DNA of 6,917 nucleotides from an uncultured Ruminococcus sp. (GCA_902783815.1 CACZSM010000228.1:1-6917), one strand, 5' to 3'. Shown: positions 1 through 6,513, counted from the first letter of the stretch. Translations and numbers: made by a program. Notes: generated from the sequence alone by a model not told the origin.

Positions 1-2
1 CT

Positions 3-290
3 CCGGATGTTGTTCCTGACTTTGTCCTGCCGGACACGATAGAGCCGGAGGAAGCGGAAAGGTACAAGTATGTCGGCAGAGATTACGAAGCGGAAACAAA
101 TCTGAGTATGTTTGTATTCAAGAATGCTGATGATACAAACACCATGAGAGTTTTCGGGTACCCGGTAAAATATATTGACGAAAGCGGAAAGACCAGAGAT
201 ATTTCGCTTAAAGTAAAAGAAGACGGACGGGGCGGCTATGAAACAGCCGAAAACAATATTATAACAAATTTTCCGGGAGAGCTTAGCTAG
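3..290 (+). pseudogene. N-terminal part of DNRLRE-domain surface protein, ended by in-frame TAG
   Basis: The frame is open from the left edge (first whole codon at base 3) for 95 codons up to TAG at 288-290. The same frame then stays open to 2348, and the protein reads naturally across the stop: ...NFPGELS-stop-GISLSYEETAVRLVP. Clostridial DNRLRE-type proteins commonly carry a similar conserved region before the DNRLRE domain, with a segment like FP..L..GI.L.YE, so both sides belong to one gene. The motifs YPVKYIDESGKTRDISLKV and NNIITNFP fit that region. The true start, signal peptide and promoter lie outside the window. The ATG at 108 is an internal Met with no ribosome binding site. The break may be a recent nonsense mutation (AAG or GAG to TAG is one change) or a sequencing error. 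Confidence 0.75.
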
Positions 291-329
291 GGAATTTCAC
301 TCAGCTATGAGGAAACCGCTGTAAGGCTT

Positions 330-2348
330 GTGCCGGATGCTGAGAGTGCAGCTTTGGCGGCTGTAAGTGAAGATCACAAAACGGTTGAGTATGTGCTTGA
401 TGAAAGAACTGCGTTGTCGTATTCGCTGACCTGCACAGGTTTCAAGGAAGATATTGTGGTGAGTGAGTACACAGGACAAACGGATTACGGCTTCACATTG
501 TACACAGGCGGTCTGGAGCTTTGGGAGCAGGACGGCTCTTATTATCTCCGGGATGAAAGCGGAGAAGTCAGGGCGAATATCGGAGATGTCATTGTATTCA
601 CAGCAGACGAGAAAAACAACACCATGGGTTCAATGAGTGCCGAGACTGTTTCCGAAAACGAAGAATACAGGCTTACAATTCATGTAGATGGTGAATATCT
701 TGCACGCCAAGAAACTGTTTACCCCATCCGGATCGACCCGACGATCGAGATTGATGAACCATTAGATGGTATGCAAGACACAACAATTTATTCAAACAAT
801 GGAAACAACACATTTGGAAATTCCAGCTCCTTACAGGTTGGAAAATGTGCTGATTACGGTATAGCAAGAACAATGATAAGGTTTTCGATGCCCACATTTA
901 ATTATATTCATTCATCATTAAATGTGAACAGTGCATATCTTGAGCTATATAACAAAAATTATAGTGATACGAATGAAATTATTGTTGAGTGCTATATGTA
1001 TGAGTGTGAATCTTGGAGTCAGAGTACCATTACATGGAACACAGCAAATCCAAATTATATATCTTCGTGCATAACATCAAAAATTGTTTCACAAGTAGAA
1101 GGTTATCATCAAACTCCTATATCGAACAGGTATTCCTTTGATGTATCCAAAGCGGTAAAAAGATGGGTTGATGCAAGATGTGATGAAAGTTCTTACAGAA
1201 CATATGTAACACCGAATATTAACCCGACTTCATTTGATATTAGTAAGGGTTTACTTCTTAAATCTAAAAATACAGAAAACAGCAATACTGCAAAATATAA
1301 AACTTTTTCTTCATCAAATGATAGTACCAATAAACCAAGTCTTACTGTTAATTATTCAAATACAATAACAAGAAATGAATATTTTTCAAAATTTAATCCA
1401 AGTTTAGTTAACTATACTTTTAATGATTTCAGCGGAAATACTTATTCAAGAAAATACAGATCTAACTGCTATGCTTATTCTGTTGGTTTTTTATTAGATG
1501 GTGCATACCACTATGTACGTAACAATCACACGGGTTTCATTCTTGAACCTGGCAGTTTCTCACATGTTCAAGCGCCATATAATGGAAATCTTAATGATTA
1601 TTACAATAATTGTAAATCGGATTTAGAAACACTTGGCTATAGTGTTAGTGAATACATATCTTACAATTCTACTGTTGCACAATACGGTTCAGAAAACAGA
1701 TTGATAGCTGTAGTCGATAGACCAGGTACGTATCACTTTTATATGCAGCATAATGACGGGACATGGTCGCATAAGCTTGGAATAAATGATGTTATAAACA
1801 CATCAGAAATATCACATTACGGAAATGGAGGCAATAATATCATTATCACAAATGAAAATATTAAATCTCAGGCTACTGAATATGGTGAAAATTATATCAG
1901 ATTTATGGTTATTACAAAAACGGCAGGAGCTTCAAGTCATACAGAACCACCTCCTTATCCTTGTGAAATAACAGAAAATGCCTTTGATGAAGAAGAAAAC
2001 ACAGATGTTGGCGAATTTTTTGAAACATCAAAAAAGTTATATCGGGATACGGTAAATGATAAATATGTCGACTACGATATGATTGATTCTCCAAGAGATG
2101 TGGATGTCTATTATTTTGATAACTTCCTTAGTAAAAACTACACGGTCAAAATTGATAGAATCGGAACTAACGGTGATGTGGATTGTGCCCTTTATGCTGG
2201 AAATGGAACGCTGATTTCCAGCTATAATTCAACAGGAAATGTTTATTTCACCTATAGCTTCAGTGGGGGTAATCAGTATTACCTTATGATATATAATCAT
2301 AATACTGATGAAGATATTGGATATGACTATAAAATTGAGATATACTAA
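330..2348 (+). CDS. DNRLRE-domain protein with Cys/His peptidase-like and PPC-like domains (C-terminal part of interrupted gene)
   Basis: This is the remainder of the gene interrupted at 288-290. The frame is open from 291, and GTG at 330 is only the first possible restart; it has no convincing ribosome binding site. Numbering from that GTG (672 residues): 1-140 is the conserved lead-in ending YPIRIDPTIEI; about 148-345 is a DNRLRE domain (TTIYSNNGNNTFGNSSSLQVG, RFSMP, WNTAN, FDVSKAVKRWV, KPSLTVNY), a beta-sandwich found in secreted wall-linked proteins; about 350-535 is a Cys/His domain with SNCYAY (Cys380), TYHFYMQHNDGTWSHKLG (His469, His481), resembling papain/NlpC-like peptidases; about 575-672 is a PPC-like beta-sandwich (DVDVYYFDNF, DCALYAGNGTLISSY, QYYLMIYNH). 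The intact protein would be exported; a restart product would lack a signal peptide. Domains are called by eye. The peptidase activity is inferred, and the physiological role is unknown. Confidence 0.8.
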   Translation: MPDAESAALAAVSEDHKTVEYVLDERTALSYSLTCTGFKEDIVVSEYTGQTDYGFTLYTGGLELWEQDGSYYLRDESGEVRANIGDVIVFTADEKNNTMGSMSAETVSENEEYRLTIHVDGEYLARQETVYPIRIDPTIEIDEPLDGMQDTTIYSNNGNNTFGNSSSLQVGKCADYGIARTMIRFSMPTFNYIHSSLNVNSAYLELYNKNYSDTNEIIVECYMYECESWSQSTITWNTANPNYISSCITSKIVSQVEGYHQTPISNRYSFDVSKAVKRWVDARCDESSYRTYVTPNINPTSFDISKGLLLKSKNTENSNTAKYKTFSSSNDSTNKPSLTVNYSNTITRNEYFSKFNPSLVNYTFNDFSGNTYSRKYRSNCYAYSVGFLLDGAYHYVRNNHTGFILEPGSFSHVQAPYNGNLNDYYNNCKSDLETLGYSVSEYISYNSTVAQYGSENRLIAVVDRPGTYHFYMQHNDGTWSHKLGINDVINTSEISHYGNGGNNIIITNENIKSQATEYGENYIRFMVITKTAGASSHTEPPPYPCEITENAFDEEENTDVGEFFETSKKLYRDTVNDKYVDYDMIDSPRDVDVYYFDNFLSKNYTVKIDRIGTNGDVDCALYAGNGTLISSYNSTGNVYFTYSFSGGNQYYLMIYNHNTDEDIGYDYKIEIY

Positions 2349-2353
2349 GGAGG
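2347..2353 (+). promoter_or_regulatory. Ribosome binding site of first lipoprotein gene, overlapping upstream stop
   Basis: AAGGAGG overlaps the TAA stop (2346-2348) of the preceding gene and sits 9 bases before ATG 2363. The overlap implies co-transcription and probable translational coupling of the lipoprotein to the DNRLRE gene. Confidence 0.85.
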
Positions 2354-2362
2354 ATTATAACT

Positions 2363-3415
2363 ATGAAAAAGAAAATAGGTGTAATAATACTTATAGTGCT
2401 TTTGGCGATTATTGTTTCAAGTTGTTCTTTTTCTGGAAAAAACAGTACAGAAAATAGTAATCAAACTGAAAGTCAGAATGAATCGTCACAAGTTTCTACA
2501 TATAACTCTGATGTTAAAAGTGAAAATAGTACAGTTGATCCAACAGAACAATCCTCTGTAAGTGAAGAAAACAGTGAAACACAGAATGAATCCCATGTTC
2601 AGGAAAGCAGCGAGACCTCCGACGTTAAGGAAATATCCGAAAACAGTATGACTATGGAAGAAATTGTTTTATATGCTATACGTCAAAACGGGATGGAGGA
2701 AACAGAGGAAAATATCAAAAGTAAAACAGCTTCGTATGAAGCTTACTCAAAGGACTATCCTGATATGACAGCAGAACAATTTTCAGAAAGAGTACGCAAG
2801 GATCTGATTATATGGGAAAGTACACAAAAAGTTTCTGAAAGATTTTTAGATATGTATTGTAGCCATTTTGGATTTAAAAAGGAAGATAAGTTCAAAGAGC
2901 CGATTTACGCAAATGTAGCACATCTTGAAGATATGTTTTTTGGTTTTGATGATGATACTTACCTGAAAATGATGTCTTTGTTGTTGGAAGATGAGGGAAT
3001 AGAAAGCTTAATTCGTTATGGAATTAGCGGATTATATCATATGCCGTTTAAACAGGCACAACTTGCCGGAATAAAGTTTGATACAACAAAAAGGCTGAAT
3101 ATTGACAATTTAAAGGAATTAATTTCTCGCACACAACAAATAGAGGATGCAGAAGAAAGACAGACTTATTTTAGAGAAGAAATCAAAAAATTGCAGGCAT
3201 ATCCTGATTATTTAATCAATGTAAGTGACCCCAGATTATTCTATAGATTAGATAATCAGAAGTTCGACCCAAGTGATTCTTTTGTGTTATTTACAACTAA
3301 TGAGATAGATTATAAAATAAAAGGCTGCAAATACTTTGAAATTGATGAAAATAACAACAAACAATATTTTGCGTACAAGCTCTATAGCAATGAAATCGAA
3401 TTATCATCCGATTAA
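2363..3415 (+). CDS. Lipoprotein with Ser/Glu-rich linker, unknown function
   Basis: The 350-residue product begins MKKKIGVIILIVLLAIIVSSC, a positively charged start, a hydrophobic core and a lipobox (VSSC). This predicts cleavage and lipid attachment at Cys21 and anchoring to the outer face of the membrane. Residues 22-97 form a low-complexity Ser/Thr/Asn/Glu/Gln linker with no fixed fold expected. Residues 98-225 are mostly helical in character (MTMEEIVLYAIRQNG onward). Residues 228-345 form a module that aligns by eye with the next lipoprotein: MPFKQAQLAG, RLNIDNLKELIS and LQAYPDY here match YPFEEACSEG, RLTVDDLLEIIS and IQPYCD there. The gene lies 14 bases after the DNRLRE gene and has a strong ribosome binding site, so it is very likely in its operon. 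Composition is AT-rich except for a GC-richer patch around 2600-2640. I recognise no characterised family; a partner or immunity role is speculation from context. Confidence 0.85.
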   Translation: MKKKIGVIILIVLLAIIVSSCSFSGKNSTENSNQTESQNESSQVSTYNSDVKSENSTVDPTEQSSVSEENSETQNESHVQESSETSDVKEISENSMTMEEIVLYAIRQNGMEETEENIKSKTASYEAYSKDYPDMTAEQFSERVRKDLIIWESTQKVSERFLDMYCSHFGFKKEDKFKEPIYANVAHLEDMFFGFDDDTYLKMMSLLLEDEGIESLIRYGISGLYHMPFKQAQLAGIKFDTTKRLNIDNLKELISRTQQIEDAEERQTYFREEIKKLQAYPDYLINVSDPRLFYRLDNQKFDPSDSFVLFTTNEIDYKIKGCKYFEIDENNNKQYFAYKLYSNEIELSSD

Positions 3416-3417
3416 AA

Positions 3418-3458
3418 TTTTCCCCACCGCCGCACTCCCCCGGCGGGGGGGGGACAAA
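3418..3458 (+). repeat. GC-rich hairpin repeat, copy 1
   Basis: The block starts TTTTCCCC, has the core CCGCCGCACTCCCCCGGCGG (3427-3446), and ends in a G run and ACAAA. It folds as a stem, 3422-3432 with 3441-3451, with one A-G mismatch (3426/3447) and an 8-base loop CACTCCCC. Copy 2 is at 4063-4103. It sits 2 bases after one lipoprotein stop and just before the ribosome binding site of the next. No T tract follows, so it may be a weak terminator, an mRNA-stabilising 3' end, or a dispersed palindromic repeat. The G run (3445-3453) is nine bases long and could be miscalled. Confidence 0.8.
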
Positions 3459-3465
3459 GGGTGAC

Positions 3466-3474
3466 AAAAGGAGG
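3466..3474 (+). promoter_or_regulatory. Ribosome binding site that sets the start of second lipoprotein gene
   Basis: AAAAGGAGG ends at 3474. The ATG at 3477 is only 2 bases away, too close for normal initiation, while the in-frame ATG at 3483 is 8 bases away. The second ATG also gives the standard MKK lipoprotein signal start. Confidence 0.8.
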
Positions 3475-3482
3475 TAATGCAA

Positions 3483-4058
3483 ATGAAAAAGGTGATAAGC
3501 ATAATGCTGCTTGCGGCAATGGCTGCGGCTGTTTTTGCCGGGTGCGGCAAAACAGGAACAGCAGATAGTATGGAAGAATCCACCGGCTTGGATACTGCAA
3601 GTGTGTTGCCTGTTCAGGAAAGCAGCGATGATTCTGTCAGCAAAGTGATACTCCCTCCAAAATATCCTTTTGAAGAAGCATGCAGTGAAGGTCTTATAGA
3701 TGAAAACTCAAGAAGGCTAACTGTTGATGATTTGTTGGAAATTATTTCCTCTGCTAATAGTGGCAGTGAATTCAATGAGGCTGTGAATAATATACAACCA
3801 TATTGTGATGTAAGTGATAGTGGAAAATATGGTTTACCAAGACGAATTTACTACCCTAATATTAATGATAAATCCGAACAAATAATTATAACCTATATAA
3901 ATCATCACCATCAATATGCTGTTGTATATCAATCAAATGGTGAAAGGGAGTTAGCAGGGTTATTTTTGGACAAGTTGGTTTATTCTAAAAATGAAGCAGA
4001 AAAGCTAATGAAGGAAAACAATGATGAAGACATACTGTATAAAATGATCTATAATTAA
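3483..4058 (+). CDS. Small lipoprotein, paralogue of the upstream lipoprotein C-terminal module
   Basis: The 191-residue product starts MKKVISIMLLAAMAAAVFAGC, a lipoprotein signal peptide with lipobox FAGC and lipidation at Cys21. A short Ser/Glu/Asp linker follows (to about residue 52). It includes VQESSD, encoded by an 18-base string (3611-3628) identical to 2596-2613 in the upstream lipoprotein gene. From about residue 60 the sequence (YPFEEACSEG, RRLTVDDLLEIIS, FNEAVNNIQPYCD, RRIYYPNINDKSEQIIITYIN, YAVVYQSNGERELAGLF) aligns with residues 228-340 of the upstream protein, so the two share one module. That module looks like a small alpha+beta domain seen in clostridial lipoproteins, of unknown function. 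The start is chosen from ribosome binding site spacing; an ATG 6 bases upstream would add Met-Gln. The 5' part is about 47% GC by line count (3481-3540), but 3841-3900 is only 23%. It is probably co-transcribed with the two genes before it. Confidence 0.85.
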   Translation: MKKVISIMLLAAMAAAVFAGCGKTGTADSMEESTGLDTASVLPVQESSDDSVSKVILPPKYPFEEACSEGLIDENSRRLTVDDLLEIISSANSGSEFNEAVNNIQPYCDVSDSGKYGLPRRIYYPNINDKSEQIIITYINHHHQYAVVYQSNGERELAGLFLDKLVYSKNEAEKLMKENNDEDILYKMIYN

Positions 4059-4062
4059 CCAG

Positions 4063-4103
4063 TTTTCCCCCCCCGCCGCACTCCCCCGGCGGTGGGGGAC
4101 AAA
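4063..4103 (+). repeat. GC-rich hairpin repeat, copy 2 (likely end of the plus-strand operon)
   Basis: It shares the 20-base core (4073-4092) exactly with copy 1, with the same TTTTCCCC start and ACAAA end, 41 bases long in both. The stem pairs 4067-4078 with 4087-4098, has one mismatch (C4072/T4093) and the same 8-base loop, and partial T/A pairing extends outward. Here a T6 tract follows at 4105-4110, so this copy could end transcription of the lipoprotein operon. The tract is 6 bases past the stem, which is not ideal. Confidence 0.8.
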
Positions 4104-4162
4104 ATTTTTTCAGTGTGTAACGAATAGAGGTGCAAGAAGTAAAAAGAGTATTAAAGTAAGAG

Positions 4163-4191
4163 GGGGAAACCCTGCAAGAGAGGGTTTCCCC
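4163..4191. terminator. Perfect 11-bp stem-loop between convergent genes
   Basis: GGGGAAACCCT (4163-4173) pairs perfectly with AGGGTTTCCCC (4181-4191) around a 7-base loop. It lies 27 bases beyond the TGA of the minus-strand binding-protein gene and 104 bases beyond the plus-strand lipoprotein stop, so it probably works in both directions. The T tracts are poor: ATTTG on the plus side and a broken TCTTACTTT on the minus side. Bases 4111-4162, between this and the repeat hairpin, hold no coding frame or motif I can recognise. Confidence 0.7.
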
Positions 4192-4218
4192 ATTTGAAGT
4201 GTGTTCCGTGACAGTTCA

Positions 4219-5484
4219 TCAAAGATCCCATAATGTACTGTAGCCCGGAACGAATCTGTCGCCAAAGCATATTTCATAGAAACCGTTAAGACCTGCGTAG
4301 GAATTTTTTTTCAGATCCGTCTTTATGGACTCCGCAGTTACAATACGAACAGGAACATCCTGTTCCTGCGGCAGTGTTGTCTTGCCGAGAACACGGAGGG
4401 CATAGTCCACAAGTGCATAAGCTGTCCATTCATAGCTGTGGGCAACAAGCATCTCTATCTTGCCGCTCTCCGCAGCTTCAAATGCGGATATACTTCCTCC
4501 GGCAGATATTACCGTGAGATTCTTTCTTCCGGACTGCTCAACTCCGCTTACTGCATCTGATATCATGGAATCATCAAATACGATCACATAGTTGAGATTC
4601 GGGTCTTTCTCTATAGACTGCTTTATCTTTGTTGCAAGTCCGTTTCCGACCTCTATATTTGAACCGCTCATTACAGTACAGTAGCCGGCAGTGACATTTT
4701 CCTTGAACTCGTCTGCAAAGCCGAGGTAAATTGAAGATGATAATGTAGAATCAGAATTATTTATAGCAAGTGCATTGACCTTTCCTTTTTTCTTGCTTAT
4801 AGCCCAGTCTGCAAGCAGCTTTCCGGAAAGCTGATAATTTATCGGAATGGAATCATCAACATAATGATCCTTCTGTCCTTTGCCGACATTACCTGCGGAA
4901 AGTACCTCTATACCATTAGCCTGAGTCTGTTCGATAGCCGCTGCAATTGAATCCTTGTTGATATCACCGTACATAACAACAATATCACTGCTGCCGATAG
5001 CATCTGTCAGACACTGCATATAGTAAGCAGTAGTACCGTCAGACTCTTTGACAGATACCTTTGAAAAGCCCGCAGATTTCGCAGCAACTTTGAACTGCTC
5101 TTCAACAAGAGATGTAAATGAGTTATTAGAATTATCCGGGATAAAAGTAATAGTCTTACCGCTTGAAATCTCCTCAGCATTAATAACAGGTGACTGTGAT
5201 GAGATCTCCGGAATGTTTTTATATCTATTAAGGGTACTGTTGATTTTTTCGAGCTGTGCAGCGGTTATTTCCGGCTTGGATTCAACTGCGGTGATGTCTT
5301 CTACCTTTACCTTGGATTCCTCCGGGACCGAAACAACGCTTTCAGTCTTGCTTTGTTCCGTAACAGAGCTTGTCTGCTCATTTTTTTTGTTATTGTCGTT
5401 GTTGGGTTTATTATTATTGCATCCGCAAAATGCAGCAGATGAGAGCACTGCAAACAGTGTGATGACAGCAGCTAATTTTTTCAT
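4219..5484 (-). CDS. Periplasmic-binding-protein-like (type 1, sugar ABC substrate-binding) lipoprotein
   Basis: The 421-residue product starts MKKLAAVITLFAVLSSAAF and continues CGC, with lipobox FCGC and lipidation at Cys22. A long Asn/Lys/Ser/Glu linker follows (23-75), then a short helical lead-in (QLEKINSTLNRYKNIPEI). Residues about 110-400 resemble the type 1 periplasmic-binding fold of RbsB-like proteins: TITFIPDNSNNSF at the start of lobe 1, then SSDIVVMYGD, GIEVLSAGN, GKVNALAINNSDS, YVIVFDDSMISDAV, NLTVISAGGS and a closing DVPVRIVTAESI. Such proteins capture a sugar or similar small ligand outside the membrane for an ABC importer or a sensor. No permease, ATPase or kinase is adjacent in the window, so the partner and ligand are unknown. 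Start supported by GGAGG (5491-5495), 6 bases upstream of ATG. It has its own consensus promoter. The stop is TGA. Confidence 0.85.
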   Translation of the reverse strand: MKKLAAVITLFAVLSSAAFCGCNNNKPNNDNNKKNEQTSSVTEQSKTESVVSVPEESKVKVEDITAVESKPEITAAQLEKINSTLNRYKNIPEISSQSPVINAEEISSGKTITFIPDNSNNSFTSLVEEQFKVAAKSAGFSKVSVKESDGTTAYYMQCLTDAIGSSDIVVMYGDINKDSIAAAIEQTQANGIEVLSAGNVGKGQKDHYVDDSIPINYQLSGKLLADWAISKKKGKVNALAINNSDSTLSSSIYLGFADEFKENVTAGYCTVMSGSNIEVGNGLATKIKQSIEKDPNLNYVIVFDDSMISDAVSGVEQSGRKNLTVISAGGSISAFEAAESGKIEMLVAHSYEWTAYALVDYALRVLGKTTLPQEQDVPVRIVTAESIKTDLKKNSYAGLNGFYEICFGDRFVPGYSTLWDL

Positions 5485-5528
5485 AATTTTCCTCCGTCTT
5501 TTATCATCGTCTTTATCCTTTTACATGG

Positions 5529-5570
5529 AGGAGACTGAAAATACCGGATAAAATGCGGCAAAAGTCTCCT
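5529..5570 (-). other. Stem-loop in the 5' leader of the binding-protein mRNA
   Basis: AGGAGACT and AGTCTCCT pair as a perfect 8-bp outer stem (5529-5536 with 5563-5570). An inner 5-bp stem with one G-U pair forms between 5542-5546 and 5556-5560. It starts roughly 18 bases after the predicted transcription start, in a leader of about 100 bases. There is no T tract after it and I recognise no riboswitch class, so it may stabilise the mRNA or bind a regulator. Confidence 0.5.
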
Positions 5571-5594
5571 GAAAGCGCCAAATCGCCACATTTA

Positions 5595-5623
5595 ATTATA
5601 CTTCCTGCAAATTATTCTGTCAA
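5595..5623 (-). promoter_or_regulatory. Consensus sigma-A (sigma-70 type) promoter for the binding-protein gene
   Basis: On the minus strand there is a perfect -35 TTGACA (5618-5623), a 17-base spacer and a perfect -10 TATAAT (5595-5600). Transcription should start near 5588, giving a leader of about 100 bases before ATG 5484. All twelve consensus bases with optimal spacing suggests strong basal transcription, perhaps held by a repressor or by the leader. Confidence 0.88.
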
Positions 5624-5647
5624 CACACATTTTCGCCCTATTTACTG

Positions 5648-5678
5648 AAAAAAACATTGAAGTTTTATGCACAATGCT
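5648..5678 (-). terminator. Weak intrinsic terminator after the glycosylase gene
   Basis: On the minus strand, immediately after the TAG stop, CATTG pairs with CAATG (5672-5676 with 5655-5659), extendable by a G-U and an A-T pair, with a 12-base loop and a T7 tract (5648-5654). The stem is short and AT-rich, so the call rests mainly on position and the T tract. It separates the glycosylase from the next promoter, 25 bases further on. Confidence 0.45.
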
Positions 5679-5679
5679 G

Positions 5680-6513
5680 CTATTTTACAAGATCGGGATG
5701 AAGTCTGCTGTAGTGAAAAATATACTGCTGTGCGATACCGGCATACTGTCCGATCTCAGCCGGTGTTATTCCGCAGAAAAGTGAGCCAAGAGCTTTTTTC
5801 ATCCATACATCAACAGGAAATGCGTCAAGTCTGTGAAGACCATACAGAAGCGTACATTCTGCGACCTTTACTCCGACTCCTGTAATTGACATCAGTTCCT
5901 TACGGCAGTCATCAAGGGGCGCTTTTCTCATGCCGGAAAGATCGACTTCTCCGGAGGAAACTTTTTTTGCTGCATCTATGATGTATCTTGCCCTGAAACC
6001 ACTTCTTATTGGCGCAAGGTCATCCGGTTCTGCATCAGCGAGTACCTCCGCAGACGGGAAGGCATAGCCGCCGTCAAATTTTTCGCCGAAGTTTTCGCAT
6101 AGTCTTTCAACGATACCTTTTATACGGGGGATATTATTATTCTGAGATATAATAAAGGAGCAAAGAGCCTCCCAGGGTTCCTGAGAGAGTATTCGTATTC
6201 CGTTGATGCTGTCAACGGCGCATTTTATGCCGGGACAGTGTTCAGAAATTTCCTGTCTGATGGTATCGTAATCGTTTCCGAGGTCAAAATAGTCCGTCCA
6301 GATATCGTTCATATCGCTTTCAGCAGCGCCGCAGATGAGTATATCCTCATCCTCCGGAGTTACTACTGCATATCTGCCTTTTACAATGCCTGAATAGGAG
6401 CCGTCAGTATTTTTGTTCCATCGGAAGCATTGTCCACATTCAAAAGTATTTCCGAGGTCGAATTTATCGGTCAGTTTTATTTTTATTCCCTTGTCTGTAG
6501 ATTCAAATATCAT
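5680..6513 (-). CDS. ogg: OGG1-like 8-oxoguanine DNA glycosylase/AP lyase
   Basis: This 277-residue helix-hairpin-helix GPD glycosylase removes 8-oxoguanine from DNA and can nick the abasic site (base excision repair, cytoplasm). The N-terminal OGG domain (about 1-105) has NTFECGQCFRW, matching the GQ.FRW of OGG1. SFIISQNNNIPRIKGIVERLC (residues 119-139, quoted here only by motif: NNN at 125-127, Arg130) matches the OGG1 lesion-recognition motif with its NNN and following Arg. The hairpin TGVGVKVAEC carries catalytic Lys216 (Lys249 of human OGG1), and PVDVW carries Asp235 (Asp268). All key residues are present, so it should be active. Start: ATG at 6513 has AGAGGA (6521-6526) 7 bases upstream. 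The frame runs 62 codons further to 6699, but that stretch covers the gdhA terminator and does not resemble the family. The stop is TAG. Confidence 0.93.
   Translation of the reverse strand: MIFESTDKGIKIKLTDKFDLGNTFECGQCFRWNKNTDGSYSGIVKGRYAVVTPEDEDILICGAAESDMNDIWTDYFDLGNDYDTIRQEISEHCPGIKCAVDSINGIRILSQEPWEALCSFIISQNNNIPRIKGIVERLCENFGEKFDGGYAFPSAEVLADAEPDDLAPIRSGFRARYIIDAAKKVSSGEVDLSGMRKAPLDDCRKELMSITGVGVKVAECTLLYGLHRLDAFPVDVWMKKALGSLFCGITPAEIGQYAGIAQQYIFHYSRLHPDLVK

Noticed and set aside
108..290. A separate 60-residue gene starting at ATG 108
   Set aside because: The frame is open back to base 3, there is no ribosome binding site before 108, and the protein sequence continues past the stop into the next frame segment.
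288..290. TAG read as an amino acid (suppressor or pyrrolysine code)
   Set aside because: TAG ends the glycosylase gene normally at 5680-5682, and no readthrough signal is visible.
3477..3482. Start of the second lipoprotein at ATG 3477
   Set aside because: It is only 2 bases from the GGAGG; ATG 3483 has normal spacing and gives a standard MKK signal peptide.
3418..4103. The two hairpin repeats as a CRISPR array
   Set aside because: There are only two copies, over 600 bases apart, each placed after a gene stop with a whole gene between them.
5048..5551. 167-residue plus-strand frame
   Set aside because: It lies antisense to the well-supported binding-protein gene and its promoter leader, with no family resemblance.
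5485..5590. Riboswitch in the binding-protein leader
   Set aside because: The stem-loop matches no class I recognise and has no terminator or sequestered ribosome binding site.
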